Assembly: GCA_933228895.1 (NCBI GenBank)
Contig: OW121858.1
Coordinates: 26,373,859-26,437,858, forward strand
Direction of reading: 5' to 3'
Origin: Platycnemis pennipes
Taxonomy: Eukaryota; Arthropoda; Insecta; Odonata; Platycnemididae
DNA: 64,000 nt
The notes under the pieces were generated by a model. That model was not told where the DNA came from, searched no databases, and saw only the letters and a list, made by a program, of their open reading frames with translations. Shown piece after piece: positions 1 to 13,418 of this stretch (positions within the stretch are counted from its first letter, which is position 1; the number at the start of each line of letters is the position of its first letter). The position numbers were made by a program, and so were the translations under genes.

Positions 1-2136
1 ATTTAAATTCAATATGTACTACCAATTATACAGTGAACATATCTAACACTTTGAGGTGACAGTAGTAGGTTACAATGAAATCCAATAAAAAATATATACA
101 CCTTCTTATATCTTTATTAAATGCAACAAAATATTTTGACATACAAAATACATTCCATGTTCAAAAATTCAGAGTATTGCCACCATCAGAGCTTGAAAAT
201 CAGTTTTAACAGTTTCAAAGAATGATTTTTTTTCAGCTTTAGCTCAACAATGTCAATCAAAACAATACTCTACTACACAGGTTCACCAACTGCATTTGCC
301 AGGAGAAAGTCATCGACCAGAAAAATACTCTCATAGTAATTGCTATTTTGTAATAGTTTTCCATGAAATTTCACTTTAAAAACACTAATTTGGATTTATA
401 CCTGGAGAAGTATTGGTTTCACTCTCGCAATGACTGTCTCCTGTTTCACCCCCACGCCACGTTGAGGCCGCAGTTTGGATTTGAGGGGGGGCATGCACTA
501 ATACTACTTTTAACTACATGCACTAGCAACTACGTACTACCAAACCATTTAGAAAAGGAAAACTATTCACACCAATACTACTCTACGAATACCAAATAAT
601 GCTACCAAAAATCTACTGCAAGCATGGTACACACACTCACTCAAATACTCATTCATACAACACACACACAAAATGTTCAGTCCCAGCATTGTCAAGTTCA
701 TAACACAATTTCACAGTACATTGTACACTCACAAGTGTCTCTGTGGCCTCCTACCTACGCTATTGTCAATCGTCATCTCAGAAATCTGTCCTACACACTA
801 CGGAGCTCTGTAACATGCTACTCCCTACCAACTACCTACAAGTTCTCATCTCATCTCAACAGAAGCACATGCCTACCAACTGCCTACACAGTTAGTCTAA
901 TGCAAGTCAAGACAGATTACACAGAAGTTTACATTTGTCAATACAAGTTTAAAGCAAGAGTAAATAGCACACACACACAAGTTCAGCACACACAAATTGT
1001 TCATCTCCAGGTTTGGAGAAGTTTCCATCACAGCATCTCCGAGTTGTGTTGCTCTGCATGCTCTCTCTCCATCGTCCACTCTGGCTCCAAATGCTTCATC
1101 CTCCTCCTCCAAGCCTAAAAGACACCATACTTACGGTTAACACACTGCTCCAGACTGGTTCAGACACAAATGGAAGCAAGTATCGAGATTCGGACATTCA
1201 AGGGGGTCTAGAATATATTTCACCACAGTCACCAGCAGTGCCTAGTATTGTGGAAAGCTTATCACTTCAGTTATGCCTTCTGTGAATAGGGAAAGCTTCC
1301 TGAGGTATGACATACATTGAAATTCTCTACGTTTACCAATCCAAAGCATAATGATCTGAACTTAATTCGATATGAAAGATCAGAAGCGAGCTCACTCAGA
1401 TCGCCTAGTTTACCAATATTGTCTGAAAATATCGATATTCAACTATCTTACTCAGCATTCGCATCTGTTTGTTTATATATAGTCCAGCACTGGAAACATT
1501 ATTGAATTGAGTTTATATAGCCCAGCATTGTAATCATGTTGTACCATGGAGTTGAAAAGTTATTTACTCCACTGGTTATTGTAGAACCCAATGAGCTTCT
1601 GAACTCACTTCGCAAATGAAATCGATTGCAATTTGTTTCTCATGAGCAAACAAAAGAAGAAAGAAAGGCAGTACAAGCGGACCTCTTGAGATCGATCAGA
1701 GATCTCAGATACGTTAGGGAAAGCGGTAAGCTAACTCTGTTCCCTACTCCGATCCATCTGACTCGCCCGTTCCGGTTACCATACTCGGCAGAACCGGTTA
1801 CTTTATTTTGATAACAATTGGTAAACGTAGATAATATGTGCCAACTGGAGTCAAAGATATAATTCAATTCTATATCAATACCCAATTTTAATAACGACTG
1901 CAGCAATAACATGGTCTCTTACCGCATGCAGCACTGACCACATCATAGATTATGGTTTACACTACATTTATTAAGTTGCAGTTTTTAGTGAACCAAAAAT
2001 TGATATTTCACGTGACACACATTATGCACTGATGAACAATGAATGCTTTCATGATATTATAATGGAAACAATTGATTTCAGTAAGAGTATCAAAGAGAAA
2101 AAGAAACAAATTGGTAGAAGAAGAAATCTGTCATAA
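1..2136. repeat. Duplicated block A (copy 1)
   Basis: This block is repeated almost base for base at 13419-15554, at an offset of 13418. Only scattered substitutions and 1-3-base indels separate the copies. The match is already in progress at base 1, so the block may continue upstream of the window; it stops at the shared TCATAA near 2131-2136. Several short open frames exist in it (for example 624-1118), but they are CA-rich low-complexity translations with no recognisable domain, and both copies keep them only because the copies are so similar. I see no supported gene. On the minus strand there is a good-looking splice donor (GTAAGT, near 1131-1136) and an acceptor-like TTTTAG just beyond it, too close together to bound an intron. 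Confidence 0.9.
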
Positions 2137-2958
2137 GATAAATAAATATTTGAAATTCTCACTGCGTTAAAGCTGGCTTGATTGCAGAGGGATCCCATAG
2201 CACACCCTTGTGTCATCTGTTCTTGATCTCTTCGGGGCCCGACTGTTGAGAGAACGGATTAGTACATGCAAAGAATCAACACTTTGGATTCGCATGTAAT
2301 TTTGCAAGCCAAATAGTAATGATTTAGGATGTTACGATAAGGAAGGCCTCATTAGAGCAGGAATTAAGCCATTCCACACCCTGTGAAACCAATCCATCTC
2401 GCAGAAGCAACAATTTTGATCATGCGAGTCCACATATGCAATAAAACTTAAATTAAATTCGACCTACTCCCTAACCTTAGGCTACGCTGTGCTTTGAAAT
2501 AGCCCTAATGGCCCAACACTACGCTAACATCTACCCACGCCCCTTACCCTTTCCCGCCCACCAGGCCTGGAGTATCTCGTGCAGTAGTTTCCTGTGTACA
2601 GAATGTGTTAGGACATGTCACATACATACATGCATGAAATAATCATCAATAGACATATATTAAATGCATTGCAATGCCATACAAAACACCACTTGCACAG
2701 AAATATAGCATACACTAAACAATAAACTTATACTATACACATATCACACATTTACACACACAATAGGTAACCCATAATACCACTGTTCTCCCTACCACCT
2801 GTTTGTGAATGTTCATCCACATTATACCTTGTTTGAACACCCGGGTCATTCAATAAAATCAGCCATGGCTGATTTCAATACCTATGTGAGCTCACATCTA
2901 CCTTCAGAGCTGACTTCAGCTCTTTTGGACATTGTTCCATCCATTACTTTTATCACCA
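2137..2958. other. Spacer between blocks A and B, no gene seen
   Basis: This 822-bp AT-rich stretch has no counterpart between A' and B'. The corresponding host sequence there, once the transposons are removed, is about 770 bp but unrelated. The short frames in it show no domain. It could be an old insertion or the product of rearrangement. Confidence 0.5.
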
Positions 2959-4335
2959 CCTTTTCATCTAAAAGGTGGAATACCATATAAACACCAAAGA
3001 TACATCTTTACCAGTTTCACATGTTCACCATGGCCATGGTGTCCCTACCTAAGGTTAACCTTTATACTCAGATACCTTTAATATATATGACATGCACATA
3101 TCACACAAAACACACCTTACACAAAGCATATCATGACCATATAACAAAAGATATTACACAAAATAACTTGTGTACACCAAAAATAATACTCTACATATAT
3201 TCATTACCTGACAAGGATAACCTTGCCAGATTACCTCCAATTTGTACTTTAAATCCACTTTAATTTGTGTATTCCTTTCCCAGAACCTGTTTCATCTTCC
3301 CTTCAGAACAGGTTCATTGCTTCTTTCCTCTCACACCAACTTTCCTCTCTCTTTATGCTTCTCTCATTATGCCTCATCTTTTCCATGTGAATGGCATAGA
3401 TTGCTGCTTTCCTCAATACACTTGTACAGCCACATCTTTTATCGCCCTGCAAAGGACAAGAGAAAAAATTAATTTCGAGCTTCATCATTAAATGATATCA
3501 GCAATACAAAATTTTATCATATATTAACAGTAGTGAGATATCAATAAATTGTTTTGGATACACATGAGCAGCATCAACATATTAGGGGCAACCTCTGGTT
3601 TCTCTGGAAGGTTTTTAGTTTGAGGTTCCCTGACAACACCCTACAGCTAAATCTTTCCAATAATGTCCCTTCCTTAACTCTTTCTATTTCTGTCAACACT
3701 ATCCTTGTCGTCATCTCACATCAACACCATCCAATTCTTGCATGTCCTACCGGTGACTGAAGGTATCTCCACCCATATACTTTTATAGGACCCAGCAACC
3801 ACATCTCATATATTTTATGCACCCAATTGATTCAGTCTGTATTTATCTGCTTTAAGTATTTGCATATTTGAGTAATTAATCATCACTTCATACTTCAATT
3901 GCAAAATTATCTATGTGATATGTGGCCTAATTTACATAATGCCAGTTGCAGGAAAAGCGATTCAAGCTATTTTAATTTATGCTCCTTGATGCCATATTAT
4001 GCTGAAGGAATTGTTTTTTTATAAAAATTTAAAAATAATTTTTATTCTTTTTAAATCACAGACTTCATTTTGAATCCTTCTAATATTTCTGGATACAATG
4101 GAGTGCATTGCATTTTGTAACACGTACCTATGCAGGAAGTATATATTCATGATTTGGAAGATCTTGTTAAACCTCAATAGAGCATTTTCTCAAATAGTAC
4201 TATGCACAAAAACTTTAAATGGGTACCTTCCATATGTATCATCAACTTTATAAAATATTAACCTCAAAGCTTCAGCAGTCATGAAAAAAAACAGGAGTTG
4301 CATGACTAAATTAGAAGAATATAACCGTGTTCTAT

Positions 4336-4640
4336 GACAAATTCAGGAGAATGGAGGAGCAGGAAATATTCTGAAATCTATGAACTAACTCTATAGAGAA
4401 GCTATGCTATGATAATAAAATGTGGAAGATTTTGTTGGGCTGGACATGCATGGAGAGGAACAGGGCAGTCAAAAAGGTTTTCATTCTCTCAGCCAGTAGA
4501 AGCAGGGGAAGAGCACTAGAGCCATAGATAGATGACGTGGAGAAAGACTGGGGGGGTCAGAAGATGGAAACAATTGAAGGCAGATTGTCCAGTAGGCCAC
4601 AGCCATGGATGACGCTGCTGAATCATAATTTGCAATGCAC
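4336..4640 (+). pseudogene. RTE-like LINE C-terminal remnant (in block B)
   Basis: Translation in shifting frames resembles the C-terminal tail of arthropod non-LTR reverse transcriptases: a stretch like KCGRFCWAGHAWRG followed by an Arg/Gly-rich segment and a WRKTGG/RRWKQL-like motif. Stops and frame changes are frequent, so it is a fossil. The same fragment sits in B' at about 41170-41475. No reverse transcriptase core is left. The family assignment rests on the tail pattern only. Confidence 0.5.
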
Positions 4641-6690
4641 ACATATAAAGATTTCATTCAATACTACTAGCGCAACAGATTCCATACAACAAGCGAACAG
4701 TAATGCACTGGCAACCCATTAACAGATTAGAGCCAAAGCATGATTAAACTCATGACAAGTCCAAAACATTAACATACCGCAATCTAAAGCTAAGATAATT
4801 TATTAGTGTACAATATCTAAAATATTTCTTTTAAATACAGACAGAAACTGATTCAAGGATTGCAAACCACCCACAAATAACTTAATAGATTAACCCCCTA
4901 ATATAATAATCAAATTGATTTCAATTAGTGAATGATAGCAGTGGACAGCAAGTACAGCACATACGTGTTATAGTTTCGCATGTTGGAAGAATATTTGCCA
5001 CACACCTTTATGCTGCTTCGCACGGAATTATGTGGATGGAATATATTAAAATTACAGATTTGGATTTAATAACATACTTAATACTGGCGAGAAATTCATT
5101 AGACAAACTATCAATTCAAATTATTTGGTCCAACTTGAACAAGAATTCCAGTGAATGATAACTAAATAGCTTTATGCCAGTGATTCCTGTCCATTCATAA
5201 AAAATCTCTGATTAGTTTCCAAGGAGGCATACTATTTTAAGTGAATTCTTTTTGAAGTATGCTTTCATGGTATGATATCACTTGACATTAAGAATGTGGA
5301 AATGACTATAAACAAAGCTTTGATTGCAACAAGAATTTGGCAAGCATAAGTGGATAACCAACAAAGCATTAAGTGGAACATCAGAGAGTTAACTAAGTTT
5401 GCTTTTCCATCGCTAAACTAAGTCAACTCGTTATGGATACACTTTGCGAAGAGAACACAGCTGATGTGTATGTATCAGGATTAATATTTTCTTTCACATG
5501 TTGTCCCTCGTGGCATTTATGTCTTTTCCTACCAGAAAACTCACAGCAAAATTTCTAAAATATTACCTCTGTTTAAACCATTTTGTTGCAAGCCTAATAC
5601 TTGACATAGAATGTCGAAATTTTAAACATATTCACACCATGTAGTAATACCAATACTGTATCATTAGTACCATGACTCATGCAAAAGAGAATTTCTTTCT
5701 TCACCTCTACTTAATGTAAAATAATGTTTTACAAAATTTAACCACATTTCAGTTTAAGTATTTTTTCTTAGTGGGTTAATCATCTGAATAATTTGTAAAA
5801 TAATTTGATTAAAATCTATTTTCCTTATCACGTCCCACCTGACGGACGCAAATGCGGGTCCGAAATTAAAATCCAGGATACCATAGGACACTAAAAATAT
5901 TCCGGGTTGAATGTGTTAAGACATGGGGCATCCTGATCATTTTACATAAGTAAGCCTTAAGTATCGGCCCTCTCAGTGTTGTAAGCTTTTGCAAAAATAA
6001 AGCACAAATTTGAACAAAGTTCCAACTGAAGTGTGAATGTCGTTCAGCAACCTTCCAGGAAGAGCCAACAAATTGTCAGGGAACCATTTTGGCGGAACAT
6101 CACAGAAGAATGGAAGCATACTTTTCAATCATCAATGGGACATAGATGAGTGTGCTATAGAAACACATTGTCATGAAAATTTATAAGGTTTGCGCTGTGG
6201 CCTTCCTTAAATTAAAGTAATTCTGTTTCACCTACAATTTGAAATAGTTTTAGCCTTTCCTGGCTATTTCTCTCCATTTCAAACTACTCGATTAGTTTTC
6301 CATTGCTGTTGAGGTAGATTCTATCACTTGGGTGATTTTCATTAGCAAGAAATAGATAAATTGTAACTAACTGATAACGAGAATCACAAGCATCACATGA
6401 AATTAAGCCCCATAACCAAAGATAACATGTCTGAAAAAGTAATAAACAAACAAATTAAACAATTTTAGAAGTCATTATAATAGCTATCGAGTGAAAATAT
6501 AATTTCATAGATGTTGAATCTTTTAATCACATCACAACTATGTGTTAAGGAACAAAACCAACATGTCATTGTCATTTTTGTTTTGAAATCAAAATTCGGG
6601 AAGCTCAATTCATATTTTTGTTACTAACCCTTTGACTGCGATATATCACTGACTGCTGATTGTGCCAATAATACTGCTTCATCTACGAGG

Positions 6691-7392
6691 AGGAGAGTGA
6701 AAGCTACTCTCAAATTAATATTAAATAAAACAGATTTCGATTGTTATGAATTAAAAATAATCTGGTATCTAGTAGTGGTCTATTCCCCAGAGATCCCTAG
6801 TCAATCCAAATCCCTTTCCCAGTCACCCCTTAGGCTAATAAAAATAAGAAACCAGAGGACTCATATGCTGGGTATTCACACATCTTAAAATAAAGAGCAT
6901 ACATGACTGCTTGGGAAACTGATTAGAAAAATCACAAACATAAGAAAAAATTCTTATCACCACCATTTTGGATGAAGTGAGCAAAAAGAAACTATGTACA
7001 AGGGTGAAGAGGTCTAAAATAAAATATTACGCTAGGATTATAGGAGAGTGAAAGCTACTCTCAAATTAATATTAAATAAAACAACAATTTCGATTGTTGT
7101 GAATTAAAAATAATCTGGTATCAAGTAGTGGTCTATTCCCCAGAGGTCATAGTTAATTCCAAATCCCTTTCCCAGTCACCCCTTAGGCTCATAAAATTAG
7201 GAAACCAGAGGACTCATATGCTGGGTATTTACACATCTTAAAATAAAGAGCATACATGCCTGCTAGGGAGACTGATTAGAAAAATCACAAACATAAGAAA
7301 AAATTCTTATCACCACCATTTTGGATGAAGTGAGCAAAAAGAAACTACGTACAAGGGTGAAGAGGTCTAAAATAAAATATTATGCTACAATG
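6691..7392. repeat. 351-bp tandem duplication private to block B
   Basis: The unit starting AGGAGAGTGAAAGCTACTC at 6691 begins again at 7042 (period 351). The two units differ by a few substitutions and small indels. B' has a single unit starting near 46764, so the duplication arose after the A/B blocks were copied, or it was lost from B'. Confidence 0.85.
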
Positions 7393-9012
7393 AAAAATGT
7401 CACTCACACCCTTTCAAGTATCCTGCAGGATGTCTGCTCTTTCAAAAGATATATGAATCCTTGACAACAAGACATACCGTAAGCATACAGTTTCAAGGAT
7501 CAAAGATGAAACAATGTCATGCAATTTAAAATTCGAGCTAAGAATGTCAGACAATGTCAGAATAAAATCAACTAATTGTAATAGAATATTTAGAGTTTAC
7601 TGCCAAAAATATACTAGCATCACATATGCTTGAAACTAAAGGGAGATGTTTTTGATAAGTAAGTACTACAAAATATCCTACATACATTGTCAACATTGGC
7701 AGACATTGACCATCATGCATTAAATGTTGAACATGACCTAATGGCCTAAAAATATAAATGGTGTGAAAATATTACAATTAAGGGAAAGTAAGTGATTTTA
7801 AGGATTAACGTGAGCCAAAAACTAAATGAGGGATCCCAAAGAGCCTTCCGATCACCAGACTTCTTCAAAAATGATGATTCCCAAACAATTGTTTTAGCAC
7901 GGAATGCACCACCAGATACTTCACTTCTGATTGCATTAGTATTACATTATTATTGCATTGATTATTGCATTGTAATTGTAAATTGGTAAATTAATTCAGT
8001 TGCACTTCTAATATCGGAAGGATAATACATGACGATATGCAAAATATGAATTCGCATGAACACTAATTCCCCTCCTGATGTATACCAACTAATCCTCTTT
8101 CCGTTGATAGCAAAAAAACGATAAAAATTCAAGAAAATTGATGACGCCTGCTGCGTCAGTTGTGGGTTAAACATGAGCAAACCACTAAAAAATTGGGAGC
8201 AAATACAAAACCATGATTCTCAACACATGTAGACGTTAGACATATTTCAACATCACTAGCCAACTAGAATTATGCTTCGGACTACGTGAATCTAACGTCA
8301 ATACTATACTAAGTAATACTGAACCCATAAATGCTTAAACTGACGACCAAATCGAGAAGAGTACGCGACAAAAGAGACGAAAACATCACACATGCATTTA
8401 TGAAGGAGTGTCGTCGTAACATCCACATTCAAGGTAACTGAGTAACCAGCGTAACTTGGGACATGACGAAAACAACACTAACTTTACACACAACTACGTT
8501 TTCTCACATTATTCACTGAAAATGTACTTACAGGATAACTTTCATGAATTCATTTCATCTTCTTTCTTCACTTCTCAAATACAGGAGTGTGGCATACTAT
8601 TTCTTAAACGTGATAAACATGTAGCAAATAAATTGAGCAAAACAGTCAACGAAAACAGGGAGTGTATAAATATATATAACGTAAATATTTAAATATATGT
8701 AATGCAAATATATTACCCCTGAACAAAACATTCAAGCTGAATTTCGGCTCCAACTTCGATATACGTTTGTCTTTTGTCTTCAAAAGTCGAGCGAGTGGAA
8801 GCGGATGTTTTCGAAACAGCTGGCAACTCAGTTGACTCAGGGACGTCAAGTAATACGATGAACAATTTATAATACGGGGTTCTTGCGTAATACTTGTCTC
8901 ACTGACAAGATTTCAGCTAAAAACCAAACAGTAGCCCAATGCCACAACACGTAGAAATATATATTGATGAAATATGGGTCGAAACCACCTGTAAAATCTT
9001 TCCTACATTTCG

Positions 9013-9169
9013 CACAGGCAATTTTTCATGTCTTAACACCTAAGAAATCGTTAGTATTTATTTTATCAATATTTTCACAGCACTTTCCTATATTTTTAGA
9101 GGCAATGTTTCATCTCTTAACACCTAACAAATCTTTAGTATCAATTTCATCAATATTTTCACAACACAA
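9013..9169. repeat. Diverged 86-bp tandem duplication
   Basis: Two copies of an AT-rich unit begin near 9013 and 9099. Shared landmarks are GGCAAT, CTTAACACCTAA, AAATC, TTAGTAT and ATCAATATTTTCACA. They are about 85% alike by eye. No coding role is apparent. Confidence 0.75.
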
Positions 9170-12100
9170 CAAATGAACAGTAACTCGTCCGTAGTTCCCC
9201 GTTAACTTTAAATCATTGACAAGTCGAAGCTGCTCATGGAACACTTCCCTCAACACTTGTAGGCCCAATAGAACACTCGCAACACCTCACAGAATCTGTT
9301 GGTTTGAAAAGTGGAACAACTTACCATTTCTTCCATCTGACGCTGCTCACGAGAAGTTTTCGTTTCCCAAATTAAACGCTGCACTTGAAAATAACACTTC
9401 CACAAAAAACATCTCGCGGACACAGAATCCCTGCCCTTACTGGAAAAAAAGGAACAGGAAAATTAATTCATCGCACTTAGGCGTATATTAAGCCAAGAAA
9501 AAGTACTGCAGTCATGTTAATTTACTGGTCAAGTTCAACGAAAATCATATTGTGCTCTATTTAGGGACGACCTGTTTTTAACACCAGCGAGAGACACCAA
9601 ATACATCCCGAGTTTTTCGAACGCAACGTCAATCAACTTACAAGAACGCGCGCATAGTTGAAACCAAAATAATCGGCCAAGAAAAGTTATTTGTTAAGGA
9701 GAAGCTAGAAACTAAGGAATCCGACAAGCCTTTTAAATTGTAGGTTCAGTCGTCATATCTCACAGGGAATGAAAATCAAATGGCTCTCACCGCAGGCTGA
9801 TGCCAGGTAGAAGAATGACAAGCCTGAACAATGGACAGAATTTTTCCGTTAAAACAGACTGTATTGTCACTTGAACAATAAAAAAATAGCAGTGATTGAA
9901 ATAAGATGTCGGATTCTTCAAATTGTTGAGGTTAACATTCAGCCCAACAAAGGTTTTCCACGAGCACAATAATTCTCTAATTGCTTCAGAAGTCTCGATT
10001 AATAAAACACCCACGATAAGTAAATATTACAGTTCTTAAAGGTGGACTCACAAGACAATTATTGCACAAAATTAAATGCAAGTAATAAAATAATATCATT
10101 TCGAGGTCATTATATTCTTCAACGAGTTACTCACCTGACGTCCACTACGGCTGTCCGGTCTCAGACTGACGAGAAAATCAAGTGCGCCGACGCCACAAGA
10201 AATTGTGAGACAATTGATCTCCCGTTATGACATTCTTCAGAACTAAAAATTCATGAAAATACCTATTGCGAACTCAATAAATGTCAATAACTATTTTCAT
10301 TTCTTTCATGTCATTGTAGGTAATATAATAATTTCAAAAATTTTTGTTGTACTAATATTATTCTTCGCTTGACTTCACCTCGCTACAGTTGCCGCCCGGG
10401 AATATGACAAATGAAATAAAAGCGATAAAACAAACTATTTTAGTGTACCCGAAATTTACATCAGATTTGGATCCAATTATACCAATCCTGGAAGAACGAA
10501 TGTTATTTCGCCGTTCGTAAGTTGAAAAATCCGATTTGGGGTGCAATAGAGAATTGTTTCCGCAACTATAACAGCATTCTTATTCTATTTTGTCATGTTA
10601 GAAGTAAATTTTGATAGAAGGTGTTTCCTAACGTAGAATTGAGATAAATTATTGGGTCTTTTTTGTACTGCTACGGTATAATTCTATTTCACGCAGTAGA
10701 TGTCATAAAACGTATCAGTCAACACTCCCAAACATGTTATATTCGCATTCCCTTCATTTTCATCCACTTGTTGCATCGTTGTTATTTCGACCGTCAACTG
10801 TTAAAAATTGCACGGGCAATGGACTGCGCGGAGAGTATGAGAAATTCAAATGCTGGCGAATTATAAATGGGAGTGTGTTTCAAGTGTGTGAGTGTTTTAA
10901 TGCAAAGAAAAATGAATGGAAGGAGGTTGAATTGATACTTAATAAGGTACTAGAAAAGCACTGTGCGAATTTTCGTCCCATATCGCGCTGTCTTTAGTGT
11001 TAATTATCGGGAGATGTAATTAACTAGCGTCCGTGTCAACATTCCGCTTCATCTTGTTTATAAAGCAGATATCGTGTTGCCTGGTTTAACAAAATGAGAT
11101 AGTGAATAATAAACTAGCTTGTCTATAAAATGTTGTGGAAAACAAACGGGACATAGATGATGCCGGACCATGGGTCATGCTTGGCAACTAGTCTATTTTG
11201 GACGTCCGGGATTTTTTTATTGAAAGTAGTCAATTCTTTGTAACAAAATATTCGTTTTCCATTTACTGAACATAGTTAACGACGACTCATTCAAGATTTA
11301 TGAATTAATCGCCAATTATATCATTCCTGATAGAAATACAATTCAACCTTACTTATTTACCAAAATATTAACTTCTAATGAACTAAGTATAGCTTCTGAT
11401 ATCATTCACTATCCTTGTTCTCCAACTGTATTGGAATTAATATTAAATTGTTATAATTATTTTATTGGTTACTCTGCCTCTACTTTCCGACGCTATTGAC
11501 TATGTACTGGTGGTTTTAATTTTCGGAGCTTTACATAATTATAGTCACTAGGAGCGAGAATACCAGTATCTAGATGTGATTGCTTTTACGGCGAGTGAAT
11601 ATTATCGAGTAATTATTTCCATAACGAATCGTATATTAACCGATTAGATTACCCTTGAAAGTATTGCTTGAATTACACAAATAGTTATAGAATATGGGTC
11701 TCATCTTTAAAATTAGTGTGATATCAACCTTGAAGTTACCTACGCATATAAGTACAAAAATCCAGAGATGCAATTATTTTCAGAGACACGGCCATTCAAT
11801 AAATATTCATTAAACATGTTACAGCAATATTAATTAAAATGGAATGACATTCCTCACCCAAAGCAAGTGACCTTGTGTGCGAACCTGATCAATAATATAA
11901 ACCCATGGATCAAAGAGGTTTCACTGATGATGTATTTTGAGGCATTCGAGCAAGGTTCAGTATTTTGCAGGATATCTAAAAACTGCAGCTGAATTTATTA
12001 TTGGCCAGCTATTCAAAAGATATAATGGTATTCTGAATAATTTCTACTTTATCAACAGCATTTAATATTTACTTTAAATAAACAATGGTACCTATTTATC

Positions 12101-12695
12101 TTGTCATCTCAATATTTCCATCATTTCAATTATGTAACTAATGGTCAGTTCCTTTGGCATTTAAATTAAAAATATTTAATTATACACGTTTAGAGCATAA
12201 AAATTCTCTTATTACCTGTAAATTCCAAAAAGTCATTTATCTAGTTTTGTCGAAATTTATTTCATTACAAACCGATTTGTGCTATTTCATAATTTATGGG
12301 TATCTCTTATTACTTACTACTTGCTTACATAAATGTTCATTACCATATTTTTTACACTTTTTTCACCGATAATAATTAAGTTTAGCTGCTCACTCTGCTC
12401 TATGATGGCTAACTCTACAAAACTTATCTCCCATTTCCTTTTCAAGAATGAAATTCCATATAATATTACCTTCTCAATGTCAATTTGTCGTTGATGGTCA
12501 CATTTGATGAATAAGGGATACATTTCTATATCCATATACCAACCTCTCTAATGTCTCAAAATCACGTTTTCTTTTGGCATTTCCACTGCTAAGAGCCCAA
12601 GGTTATCGTAATCGAATCACATAGTGGCAAGGTCATCAATTACATGATCTGAATTGCACAGTACCATCCATTTCTTACTTCATCTGGTCCACCTA

Positions 12696-13055
12696 ACCTT
12701 CAGCCAAAAACTACAGCACCATCAAAACATTTTGTAATATAGCCATCAACAAATGTTCACAGACAATGAATTGCAACAAAACCAGCAGGTGTGCAAAGAC
12801 AATGCCACGAAAATGAAACGAATATAATTTCCTCCATAAATTGAATAAATATTGACACCGTTACAACCAGTAGCGAAGTTAATGGAAAACTAACTTCAGC
12901 CAAAAACTATGACAATCAATAAATTGTACAATGCAGCCATCAGCAAATTAAATACATTGTAACAAAAGACCAGATTTGCTAAGACAATGCTATGAAAACA
13001 CAATTAAAACAAGATGTTACCTTCCATAGACACAAAAATAGTGACACCATTACCA
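12696..13055. repeat. Diverged ~196-bp tandem duplication
   Basis: Landmarks CTTCAGCCAAAAACTA, AGCCATCA, AAGACAATGC, TTCCATA and GTGACACCATTAC recur in the same order from about 12698 and again from about 12894. Copies are clearly diverged and partly gapped. Confidence 0.7.
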
Positions 13056-13418
13056 CCTATCATAGTTTTTTTTGTTTCCACCAGTAAATCATAAGTGTAG
13101 AATTTAACACTAACAATTTAACCCAACCTAAAATATAACCTGCTGTACATGGTGTCTTCCTTTTGTGTTTGTGTAATTCAACATAATTTATGCATTTGAA
13201 GTTTTTCACTACACCTAATATTATAGAAGTCAATCTGCTATGGTGATAACATGTCCTATATACCCGAATTGCCTAATAATGTCTTATTTCCTGAGAATGT
13301 TTCCCAGACAATGGCAGATTAGCTAATAACTCTCTTCAAAACTCCTCTACCCTCCTACTGCCATTACACAACACTTTACTTCTGCTTTCGATAACCTTTA
13401 CCAATACAGGGGCCACAG

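Larger units (their letters stand above)
2959..8603. repeat. Duplicated block B (copy 1, mostly uninterrupted)
   Basis: The match to 31479-48330 starts at CCTTTTCATCTA and ends at GGCATACTATTTC. This copy lacks the three large insertions present in B': the empty sites are near 3080 (501-bp MITE), TTAA at 3852-3855 (T2) and AA at 5918-5919 (3.07-kb element). It has one private change, a 351-bp tandem duplication at 6691-7392, and lacks about 172 bp present in B'. No intact gene is visible; the only coding trace is a LINE remnant near 4336-4640. Confidence 0.92.
8604..13418. other. Single-copy spacer between blocks B and A', no gene recognised
   Basis: This 4.8-kb AT-rich stretch shows no recognisable protein domain or RNA gene on either strand. 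The longest open frames (for example 10734-10997 plus and 10358-10546 minus) have no motif I can name, and the latter begins at TTG rather than ATG. It contains two small diverged tandem duplications, listed separately. Confidence 0.6.

Noticed and set aside
897..1112. Minus-strand 71-codon frame starting EEEDEAFGARVDDGE
   Set aside because: It starts at TTG, not ATG, and lacks a convincing donor; an internal exon is possible but unsupported.
624..1118. 164-codon open frame, present in both A and A'
   Set aside because: CA-rich low-complexity translation, no domain, and its preservation is explained by the overall identity of the two blocks.
10358..10546. Minus-strand frame with a membrane-like segment and a GAG/GTGAAG donor-like edge
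   Set aside because: The apparent start is TTG and nothing else supports an exon.
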